NCBI GenBank assembly: GCA_030765065.1
Contig: CM060990.1
Span: 494,812,190-494,876,189 of the forward strand
Source: Deroplatys truncata
Taxonomy: Eukaryota > Arthropoda > Insecta > Mantodea > Mantidae
Direction: 5' to 3'
DNA: 64,000 nucleotides
Positions 55,261-64,000 of the stretch are shown here, piece by piece; position 1 is the stretch's first letter, and every line of letters starts with the position of its first letter. Position numbers and translations under genes: made by a program. Under the pieces are notes generated by a model. It did no database searches and was not told where the DNA came from. It saw nothing but the letters and a program-made list of their open reading frames with translations.

Positions 55261-58200
55261 ATGCAAGGTGAGTGAGTTTTTTACATGACTAAGTGAAACA
55301 CGAATCATTGCAAGAATACCATATTGTTTATCTAAATTTTTCATTTCTTTAATAATTAACATCAGAATTGTTAAAAAATGTAGTGCTTTCATCAATGGTG
55401 TAAGAATAGTTCTTTAGATACAGACATAAACATTCACACTTAGTCTCTAATCAGTGTTCCTCTATTAACGTTCATACGATTTCGCTACACTTTCTTCTGT
55501 AAACATTCACATGAGTTCTACTCGCATTCTTCTATTAACATTCATATGATTTTCGTTACACGTTCTTCATGCATAAACATTCACATGATCTTCTCAAAAC
55601 ATTCGTCTGACATTCATATGATTTCACTACGCGTTCTTCTTCTTCTGAAAACATTCATATGGTTTTTCAATACATTCCTCTATTGACATTCACATGATTT
55701 CTCCGCTCATTCTTCTTCTGCAAACATTCATGATATTCCCGCCACATTCCTCTATTAACATTCATATGATTTCTCATCGCGTTCTTCTATTAGCATTCCT
55801 CTAATAACATTCATATGATTTCTCATCACGTTCTTCTATTAACATTCATATGATTTTCGTTACACGTTCTTCATGCATAAACATTCACATGATATTCTCA
55901 ACACACATTCTTCTGTAACATTTATATGATTTTCTCTACATCTTCTGTAAACATTCATATGGTTTTCTCAGCTCATTTCTCTATTGACATTCACATGATC
56001 TCTCCTCGCATTCTTCTATTAACATTCATATGATTTTCGCTACAGGTTCCTCTTTCCGAAAAGCTTCATGCGACTTTTTCACAAAGCATTCTATTAACAT
56101 TCATACGATTTCCTCTACTCATTTATTTCATATTACACGTCTTTCTCTACTCATTCATCTTTTATCAATTATAAAAAACAATTGAATTTACACATTTAAA
56201 CTTTTTCACAGGTAATACTGCAAACTCAATGGGACTCGCAAGAGCGGCACTCGTCAGAGGAGCGGGCTCTCGACTTAACCAATTTATGCAAGTCAATAGA
56301 GAGCCCGCTAATAACAGCACAATGTACAACATGCCGATACCCCTGGCTGGGGATCTGATACCAGATGTGACGCTGCAAGGCACTCACATGTTTAATAGCC
56401 CCCCGTCACCAATCTTATCGGGGGGTGATTATATTATCCCTCCACCACCTGGTTTTGAGGATGTCACTCCCGTTACAGGGGTGAATGGTGGCATGGGCAG
56501 CGCTTCGGACCAATGTTGCATGTGCAATAACTGCGAATACCAAGTTGCTGCAATAAAGATGCTTAACGAAGCAAACGGTGAGTTTAGATATATTATTACA
56601 CTTTTTCTGGAAATATTATCTTTATCATTAATCAATGTATAACCAGAGAACAATTCAGAGCTTCAATAATGGAATGAAGGATTCAATTTACTAGCACCTT
56701 TCAATCAAAATATTCAATGTGAAGCTAACTCTGCTTTGCTTCTTTGTTCTAGTTCCTGAAACAACTTCAGACGGGGCGGGGGAGATGGACGATGCTGGTA
56801 GCCTGCCCTCGCCAATCTTTTCACAGGACTACCTGACCCCGCCACCTCCTGGATTCGAGGATGTTGCGCCGATGCCTGTAGGAGATCCATGGGCGATTAT
56901 TCCCATCGATGTGTGCACTTGCAAAAATTGTGCATACAGGACCGTGTACCTGCAGATGCTTCGTGAATTGAATGGTGAGTTTTTTTAACTTCATTTATTC
57001 TAGTAACATCATTACATAAATAATTAACGTAACGTTAACGCAAAACTTTTCTCAATAATATTTTTTTAATTATTTTTATTGATTAAAATACAATTACATA
57101 ATAATTATCGTAACGTTAACGTATAACTTTTCTCAATCAACATTTTTTACTCATTTCTTTATTTATTAAAATATACAATTATATAAATAATTATCGTGAC
57201 ATTAACATGTGACTTTAAGATTTTTCTCCAGTGATTTAATAAACTTATATTCTTGCATTTCTATTTCAACTGACATTCCAATTAATTCCACTTTATTATT
57301 GTTATAGAACCTTCAATAGTGGTCATGAGCCCGGAGCCTGAGGATGCAATGCTCCGGGGTACCAAAAGACCTCACGAGGCTGAAGAGGAACACGGACAAG
57401 CAATTAGCCCCCTCGCCCGCCCAGGATCTTCTATGGCACCTCCATCACCAATTGCAGGGCCATCAGGCATCGGTCGCAACCATTGTGACAACCCAACCAC
57501 CACTGCTGACTCCGATAGTGACGACACCGAGTACGGGAACAACACCAAAAAACTAAAGGTTAGTCATACTCAGCTAGAGTGTAACGTTATTGAATCGGCG
57601 TTCAAGGGCCGCCTTTTCAATAGCCGCATAGAAAACTCCTTAGAGATAGCTGACCCCGGTCAATTTCTGCAGGAATGCAGACATCTTGTATTGGGAGAGA
57701 TGGTTTCTGTACTCGGGAGAAGCTCTTCTGTGTTTAAAGTAAATGCCTCCATAGAGATCACGTACCTAATACAATCTCCTGAAAAAGAGTATGCAGAAAC
57801 CATCTTTTTCAATAGTAAGACAAAGCTGGGTCTTCAATCAAGCAATCTCAATGCCTTATACACTTCTATGGTCGATGAAATGCTAGAAAACATCTCGAAT
57901 TTCGAAGGAGGTGCAAGCTCAAAATCTCTGTTCGCTGTCAGGGCTCTTGTTATTGGAACTAGCTTCTATGATCCCTTGAATGCATCGCGATACATAGAGT
58001 TACCCAATGCTATCAAGGCCAAGAAAGCTGTAATAAACATACAAAATGAAGATGAATACTGTTTTGCATGGTGTTTGCTCGCTGCAAAGTATCCCGCAAA
58101 GCAGCACTGTTATAGAACGAGCAAATACCCTGCAAAACAGTTATTCACTGCATTCAACTACAGTGGGATAGACTTCCCTGTTAGCCTACACCAGATTCCA

Positions 58201-60939
58201 GACTTTGAACAGCAAAACAACGGAATATCAGTTTCAGTATTTGGAATAGAAAGGGAGTGCGCAATTATACCACTATACCAAACCAGCAGCAGGAAAGAAT
58301 TAACTGTCAACCTACTACTAATTGAACAAGATGGAAGATCTCACTACTGCCTGATTAAGGATATGTCAAGGCTGACAAGATCACAGTTCAGCAAACATTG
58401 TAGGAAACACTGGGTATGCGAGCCCTGCCTGAAGCACTTCAATAATGAAGGTGCTTTTAAAAAACATCAATTGAAGTGCATGCAGTGCCAGGTGCTCAAA
58501 ATGCCTAATCAGGGTGAAGTGATTGAGTTCTCATCATACTCGAAGGGTAGTCCTGTAAATTTTGTTGTGTATGCCGATATTGAGAGCGTGCTAGCCCGAG
58601 TTCAGTCCTGTGAACCGTCGGCTAATCAGAGCTGGACTCGGGCTATCCAGCATCATGAGGCTATATCTATATCGCTTAAGCTCGTATGTCGCCATGACGA
58701 TTCATTGTCGAGGTTTAAGCTATTCAGAGGTCCTGATGCAATCAAGGAGTTCTTCATTGAACTTAGGTCAATAGCCGACATGGTTATTGAGCAATATAGC
58801 CGCAATGAAGAAATGACCTTGACTGCTCAGGACGTGGCTGACTTCGATAATGCTCGTCATTGCCACATATGCAAGAAGGAGTTTGCGGTAGACGATTTGA
58901 AGGTACGTGACCACTGCCATGTGACCGGTGTATTCCTGGGGGCTGCTCATAATGCATGCAATTTAAATAGACGGGTACCTGACTTTATACCCATCTTTTT
59001 TCATTGCCTTAGCAATTATGACAGCCATTTCCTGATGCAACACCTGGCATATGATGATCACCCCATTTCGTGTATCTCAAGCTCCTCTGAGCGATATATA
59101 TCATTCAGCAAAAAGTACAGGACTATCTTTTTCAGGTTTCTAGATAGCTTTAAGTTCTTGGACGATAAGCTATCTAGTTTAGCCTGCATGCTGAGTAGTG
59201 ATGAGTTCAAGATCACAAACTCTGAGTATCCCAATCCTGAACATCAGCAGTTAGTGAGATCTAAGGGAATATTCCCTTACAGTTACGTTGACTCTCATTC
59301 AAAACTAGAGGAAACAGCACTCCCTTCAATTGAAAATTTTGACAATATAACACAAGAGGAATACAACCATGCTGTCAAAGTCTGGAACACCTTCAACATC
59401 AGCAATCTAGGCGAATACAGCGACCTCTATTTGAAAACGGATACGCTCTTGTTGGCCGATGCATTCGAGAAGTTTAGGGACCTTTCTCTGGAGGTATATA
59501 ACTTGGACCCCTGCTGGTACTATACCCTACCAGGACTTGCATTTGATGCAATGCTCAAGGTGACTCAGGTCAAGCTTGACCTCATCCATGATGAGGAAAT
59601 GATCAAATTCTTTGAGGGAGGAATCAGGGGCGGAATGTGCACAGTGTCAAAGAGGCATGCTAAAGCAAACAACAAGTACCTTCCTGGACATAAACAGACA
59701 CAAAAAGACTTATATTTGGCATATCTCGACATAAACAATTTATATGGGGCTTCAATGGCGAGCCATATGCCACACAAGAACCTCAGATGGCTTCTGCCAG
59801 AAGAAATTTTAAACATAAACTTCTTTGCTGTTGCTCCTGATTCCCCAACTGGATACGTTTTGGAAGTCGACCTCGAGTACCCTGAGCACCTACATGATGA
59901 GCACAATAACCTTCCTCTCTGCCCGAAAAGTGAGATACCACCTGGAGGCCAATACAAGAAACTGCTGGCAACACTAGAGAACAAAGGGAAATATACCTTG
60001 CACTATAGAAACCTCCAGCAGTGCATTGACTTGGGCATGAAGTTAAAGAAGATCCATAGAGTGGTTGCATATGATCAGTCAGAATGGCTGAAAACCTACA
60101 TCAATATAAATACAGAGAGACGTGCAAGGGAAACTTCCAAATTCGGTCAGAATTTATGGAAGAAAATGAACAACTCTGTATATGGCAAATTTATTGAGAA
60201 TGTGCGCAAATACAATGACTTCCGTATCGTTACAAGTTGGAAGCAATGCAAGAAATTGACAGCGCGACCAACTTACGTTCGGAGCATTTTATTTGCGGAA
60301 AATCTGGTAGGGATAGAACTTGCCAGAGAGGAAATTTACATGAACAAACCCATCTACATAGGGCAAGCCATCCTTGATATATCCAAACATATCATGTACA
60401 GTTTTTATTACAATATATTGAAGCCAGGCCTAGAAGATTTAATTTTAAATTACATGGATACGGATTCATTTATTCTGGAAACCTCAAGCGACATATACAA
60501 ATTTATTAAGGAAAATCAAGAGCATTTTGACACATCAAATTACGAAACACAAAACAACTATGGAATTACACCGCAAAACAAGAAAGTCATCGGCCTGTTC
60601 AAGGATGAGCTTGCAGGAATCCCTATGATAGAATATGTTGGGCTAAGGTCCAAGTTATATGCATACAGGCACGAGGACCAAACTATGATGAAAGCAAAGG
60701 GCATCAACAAGACCGGCATGCGCAACATAAATTTTGAGCACTATTTCGGCTGTCTAAACGATATTAGAAAAAAAGTTTTAACAAAGACAACAACATTTCG
60801 AAGTTTCAAACATAAAGTCTCGACCATAGAAATGAATAAGGTCGCTCTCTGTGGTAGAGACGATAAGAGAAAACTGATTGAAGGTTCAGACCAGACAATT
60901 GCCTGGGGTCACTATTGTCTGAGTATGACTGACCCTTAG
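55261..60939 (+). CDS. polB: Polinton protein-primed DNA polymerase B, spliced, four exons (1408 aa)
   Basis: Replicates the element from its terminal repeats. Exons are 55261-55267, 56212-56577, 56753-56974 and 57308-60939; all junctions are GT-AG, all introns are phase 1, and the total is exactly 1409 codons including the stop. The N-terminal 200 residues hold two duplicated exons. Motifs (approximate residues): YADIESV (619, exonuclease I); an endonuclease VII/HNH-like zinc motif with CHICKKEF and DHCHVTG (716-750); NYDSHF (768, exonuclease II); YLKTDTLLLAD (906, exonuclease III); DINNLYG (1005, motif A); KKMNNSVYGK (1150, motif B); YMDTDSF (1246, motif C); KAKGIN (1327). There are no internal stops in any exon, so it may be functional or recently so. 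The start is chosen from the TATA box and the in-frame leader exon; an internal ATG at 56229 is an alternative. Confidence 0.88.
55268..56211 (+). other. Intron 1 of the polymerase gene, with minisatellite
   Basis: Donor GTGAGTGAG, acceptor TTTTTCACAG. Between about 55455 and 56150 lie some 15-20 units of roughly 35-45 bases of the type TTCTTCTATTAACATTCATATGATTTTC. No coding frame crosses it. Confidence 0.75.
55455..56150 (+). repeat. ACATTCATATGATTT minisatellite within intron 1
   Basis: Repeated ACATTCATATGATTT (or ACATTCACATGA) words alternate with TTCTTCTATTA or TTCTTCTGTAA. Related words occur in the equivalent intron of copy A. Confidence 0.8.
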
Positions 60940-61434
60940 ATGTATATATGTAAATTTTTAGTTGTGTAAATTTTTAGTTGTGAAGATTTTAAACAAATTG
61001 CTTTTATGTGTGTGTATGCGTGTGTATAGGTGTATGCGTGAGTGTTGTGTGTGTGTGTATTTATATATGTACATGGATAATGTAAATGTTTAGCTCTTCT
61101 ATTTATTAATTTATTGATTTTTAGTTTTATAAAATGTATGTAAAAATGCAGTCTAGTGAGCGAGTGTTTTATCATGTATGTATTGTGTGTGTGTGTGTAT
61201 GAAGATTGACCTAAAAATGCAAATGATAATGTTGTATATATATGTAATTTTTTTGTTTTTTTGTTTTATGATTTTTTTACTTAAAACAACTTATTGATTT
61301 TTAATCATGTAAACCCTGTAAACACAAAATGTTTTTAAATAATGATTTTCTTATTTAACACAATATATACAGTGAAATAAAAAAAACACGCATTATTGTG
61401 GAATGAAAGCCTCTTTATTTTCATTATTATTTTT
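60940..61434. terminator. Convergent 3' ends with TG-rich stretches
   Basis: Between the polymerase (plus) and the integrase (minus). It contains TGTGTGTATG runs, a plus-strand AATAAA at 61376-61381 and a minus-strand AATAAA at 61419-61414, suitable as polyadenylation signals for the two convergent genes. Short frames here are repeat-derived. Confidence 0.55.
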
Positions 61435-62358
61435 CTACAATAAATCCTTTCTGTCAATCCATTGAGTATTAGGGAATCCATACCACTTTACAAGAATCCT
61501 ATTTCCCTGCCTGCGTAATACTTTCTCTACCAGAAATGTATTAGGGTACAGTGTAGGTCGCAGTTCATGACCATAAAAGGACCCCTTTATCTCGTCACCA
61601 TCATTACCTTTTAGCATGTATGTAACGGGATTTGTGTGATTCACATGAACAACTTGAAATATTTCAACACTCCAATTAGCTTCAAAGCCCTTTTCAAAAT
61701 GTCCCTTGTCCTTTGATATCCTCACATAATCACCAACACTAAACTTTCTTGCCCCTCTCTTCTCTTTTCGATCTTGAGTGTAGTTGTAAACAGTCAGAAG
61801 AAGATCATTGTTCTTCACCTCTATAGGCTTCATTCGAATAGTGGAGTGGTAAGTGTTGTTATATCTTGCAATGATCTGAGGTAAAAGGTCTAGCCACTTG
61901 TATGATCCATTTGCTAGAAATTCGCGATACATCATATTTTTTAAAGTTCTTATTAATCGTTCAACAGCAGCTGCCTTCACATGGGTATAGGTACTGTAGT
62001 GATTGATGTTATATTTTGTCATTAAATTTTTAAAATGTTTATTATAAAATTCTTTTCCATTATCACTCTGTATGTTCTTGGGCGGGGTTATCATTTCTTG
62101 CAGTATATCTTCCATAGCCTTTGCAACTTGAAGTCCTGTCTTGTCCATTAGACGTCTCGCATATGCCATTTTAGAGTAGAAGTTGATTGCAATGATGATG
62201 TACTTGAAATTCTTATTGATTTTTGCATGCGGTATCATCTCCACCAAGTCGATCTGCACCAAGTCGTGGAGCCCCTTGCTGATAATCTTTCGACGCATGA
62301 AGTTTCTCCGGGCTGGAGCATGGAGCTCGCTTGCTATATGTTGCTTCACTGATGTCAT
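61435..62358 (-). CDS. Polinton retroviral-type integrase with C-terminal chromodomain, 307 aa
   Basis: Joins the element ends to host DNA. The rve catalytic core has D37 (QIDLVEM), D99 (IQSDNGKEF) and E133 (AAAVERLIRTLKN). Next comes an SH3-like region (about 205-270, KFSVGDYVRISKDKG) and a chromodomain (about 275-307, YLVEKVL-type start and ILVKWYGFPNTQWID). A full N-terminal HHCC zinc domain is not present; the first 35 residues contain only a basic segment (LHAPARRNFMRRK), as I recall for arthropod Polinton integrases. The ATG overlaps the stop of the upstream gene (ATGA). The frame is intact. Confidence 0.88.
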   Translation of the reverse strand: MTSVKQHIASELHAPARRNFMRRKIISKGLHDLVQIDLVEMIPHAKINKNFKYIIIAINFYSKMAYARRLMDKTGLQVAKAMEDILQEMITPPKNIQSDNGKEFYNKHFKNLMTKYNINHYSTYTHVKAAAVERLIRTLKNMMYREFLANGSYKWLDLLPQIIARYNNTYHSTIRMKPIEVKNNDLLLTVYNYTQDRKEKRGARKFSVGDYVRISKDKGHFEKGFEANWSVEIFQVVHVNHTNPVTYMLKGNDGDEIKGSFYGHELRPTLYPNTFLVEKVLRRQGNRILVKWYGFPNTQWIDRKDLL

Positions 62359-63116
62359 GCTATAACCTTTGCCGCTTTTAGTTCTTGAATAATCTCTTCA
62401 ATTTCTTGAGTATGATTGTTATTGCCGGCGTCTCTGGATGCCACAAGTAGCCTAAGGCGATCCACCAGATCATTAGGGTCGGTCCAGTAGATGTAGTCTT
62501 GCCTCGTATTAGGGCGATGTTCTTTCCACTGTAGTCCTAATCCCTTGTGTTTCGTTACTAGAGGACGTATAACGCTTTTATACTTGTAGGAATTACCCGA
62601 TCTCAGCGGCCCGTGCTTGCTGAAGTTTCTTCGATGAACATGTGTTGCTTTAAGTATTTTACTGTATGTTTCAAGGTCATCCTCGGTGTATGCATGCATT
62701 TCAGGTATTCTCTTGAAGATGAGTTCCTTCAATCCAGGCGTGGTTTCATACGTTTCGTTCCCTATTCGAACTTTATTATTGATGAAATCAATAATCTTGT
62801 TGCCTAGCATGTAGCTGCCATCCTCATATCGTACTCCATATGATGAATCTATTTCATTTTTGTCCTTCTTTCGAACTTTATTAAGGTAGTTGTAGAGTTT
62901 CTCATCTTTCATGTCTTTCGGTGATTCCTCCTTGCTTGTAGTATTCTTTTTCTGTATTTCAAGTATATCTTGAAGCGGATCTGTCACTGGTTGAAGAGCT
63001 TCACTCATCACTCTCTGGGTTTCGAACTGCTGACCTTTAAGAGAACGTAACTTTTCTCTTATAGCCTTCGTGTGCATAGCTACAGATTCTTTAAGTCGTA
63101 TGCACTCGCTGTCCAT
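62355..63116 (-). CDS. Polinton-associated protein of unknown function, 253 aa
   Basis: The N-terminal 90 residues are charged and probably helical. The middle (about 90-185) reads YGVRYEDGSYMLGNKIIDF, a pattern I associate with an arthropod Polinton family annotated as DUF8207; that name is from memory. The C-terminus has YWTDPNDLVDRLRLLVAS and an amphipathic helix with EIEEIIQELK. Proteins of this kind sit next to the integrase in other elements, but their function is unknown to me. Its stop overlaps the integrase start by four bases. The upstream gene ends 48 bases before the start codon, suggesting a compact transcription unit. Confidence 0.7.
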   Translation of the reverse strand: MDSECIRLKESVAMHTKAIREKLRSLKGQQFETQRVMSEALQPVTDPLQDILEIQKKNTTSKEESPKDMKDEKLYNYLNKVRKKDKNEIDSSYGVRYEDGSYMLGNKIIDFINNKVRIGNETYETTPGLKELIFKRIPEMHAYTEDDLETYSKILKATHVHRRNFSKHGPLRSGNSYKYKSVIRPLVTKHKGLGLQWKEHRPNTRQDYIYWTDPNDLVDRLRLLVASRDAGNNNHTQEIEEIIQELKAAKVIA

Positions 63117-63163
63117 CTTGAAATGACACTGAAATTAGACTTCCACCTTAATATATACCCTAT

Positions 63164-64000
63164 TTATTTAGCAGACTTCAGTTTATAAGAGATTTTCAGC
63201 TCGATATTTAGAAAATGGCCGTCCCTTACACGATTTGCAGGAGCAGTGAAGGCTAGTTTATCACCATTTGCAATTGGTGCAGGTAGAGCTCTCAGAGACT
63301 TGTTATTTATTTCAATTATTGTATCAGGTCTTACAGTAGGAGCTGTTGGTGACGTCATATAGCAAGAAACAATCTCGCCGTTTACGCTTGATTTGTAATA
63401 TTCAAGACCTGTTGTTAACATGTACCTCTGTGATTTCCCTCTGAAAGGCAACGACTGCAGTGTAATTACATGTTCCCCTCTCATTTGCTCTACTAATGAA
63501 TTTACGACTTTCATTTGTGTTTTAAGGGTATTGATATTATCCATTGCAGATGTCAGATGCCCATCCATTGATTTCTGGCGGTTCGCCATAGTTTCCATGT
63601 GTTTTCCCACTGTTTCTGTAACAGTGGTACTTATTGCACCAAGTCTGTTGTTTAAATCTTGGCGCATTTCATTTTGTTTCCTTCCCACGTGAACTTTAAC
63701 AAACTTTTTTGTTGCTCCATCACTGTCATCGACAGGATCTGCTACTTCAATTAGCGTTCTTTTTTGGAATGAAACGTTACCGCTTGAATCGAGCGGTGGT
63801 GTTCTTGCACTTATATATTCTAATACATGCTTCTTATTTGGCACGTCATAGTCCTCTTGAGGTGCCAGCATTATCTTCAATCTTATAGAATCCAGGATAA
63901 TGTTGTTTCCATCGTCGCTTTTAAGGGTATTTTTATTCAGATATTCCATTAAAGCATCATGTTGCACGTCTAGCGACTTCTGGATGTGATCCCTAAGCGT
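63164..64000 (-). CDS. Coiled-coil, possibly fibre-like protein (runs off right edge)
   Basis: The frame is open from the window edge to a stop at 63164, so the N-terminus is missing; 278 codons are visible. The middle is a helical, coiled-coil-like region (MRQDLNNRLGAISTTVTE to LKTQMKVVNSLVEQM). The C-terminal 90 residues look beta-rich (YMTSPTAPTVRPDTIIEIN, FLNIELKISYKL). A coiled coil followed by a beta domain suggests a trimeric fibre or attachment-like virion protein, but this is inference and no family is recognised. It lies upstream of and on the same strand as the 253-aa gene and the integrase. Confidence 0.6.
   Translation of the reverse strand, partial: TLRDHIQKSLDVQHDALMEYLNKNTLKSDDGNNIILDSIRLKIMLAPQEDYDVPNKKHVLEYISARTPPLDSSGNVSFQKRTLIEVADPVDDSDGATKKFVKVHVGRKQNEMRQDLNNRLGAISTTVTETVGKHMETMANRQKSMDGHLTSAMDNINTLKTQMKVVNSLVEQMRGEHVITLQSLPFRGKSQRYMLTTGLEYYKSSVNGEIVSCYMTSPTAPTVRPDTIIEINNKSLRALPAPIANGDKLAFTAPANRVRDGHFLNIELKISYKLKSAK

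Noticed and set aside
55455-56150. CRISPR-like array in the intron
   Set aside because: Units are short, diverged and without distinct spacers; eukaryotic context. It is a minisatellite.

Overview
The window looks like nuclear DNA of an animal, most probably an arthropod. It is AT-rich and gene-poor, it has spliced genes with GT-AG introns, and it carries a tRNA-derived SINE, mariner and Tc1 transposons, LINE and Penelope-like fragments, and several Polinton/Maverick (adintovirus-like) elements. No ordinary host gene, rRNA gene or genuine tRNA gene was recognised, and there is nothing prokaryotic. The host species cannot be named from this sequence.

Layout. 1-5540: a compact virus-like cluster, with a divergent promoter, a minus-strand gene running off the left edge, a Gln/Ser/Pro-rich regulator-like gene, two Cys-rich ORFs two bases apart, and a secreted coiled-coil protein on the minus strand. 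5547-5727: a small hairpin MITE beside a DNA polymerase B scrap. 5785-14770: the right end of a decayed Polinton ('copy C'), split by a nearly intact two-ORF LINE of the L1/Tx1 type (about 8615-13530). 15451-19380: LINE and Penelope-like fragments, the latter next to a mariner with both TIRs and a TA duplication. 22670-23785: a 1.1 kb repeat containing a SINE. 24238-37572: a foldback-like structure with about 5 kb inverted arms made partly of a 1.08 kb higher-order repeat, around a 3.1 kb loop with LINE debris. 40655-50845: a decayed Polinton ('copy A') with polymerase tail, PLA2/pVI-like gene, protease, penton-like and major capsid genes, a spliced minus-strand gene and a long terminal repeat. 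50866-51531: a Tc1 fragment. 51775-52890: the second, inverted copy of the SINE-bearing repeat. 52900-64000: a better preserved Polinton ('copy B'), with terminal repeat, promoter, spliced polymerase B gene, chromodomain integrase and two further minus-strand genes; it runs off the right edge.

How it fits together. Copies A and B face each other with inverted terminal regions. These regions reach inward far enough to include a tandem array with tRNA-like B-box words, a promoter (TATA, GCGCATGCGC and CACGTG palindromes) and an identical seven-base leader exon (ATGCAAG) with its splice donor. The first gene at each end of the element family therefore seems to borrow the same promoter, start codon and splice donor, and the in-frame joins support this. 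The foldback arms carry an exon related to copy A's right-end gene, starting in the same splice phase, which ties the foldback to the same lineage. The strongest candidates for something undescribed are this shared terminal promoter/leader module, the duplicated PPPPGFEDV exons of the polymerase gene, the left gene cluster, and the foldback with its TATAA-bearing satellite.
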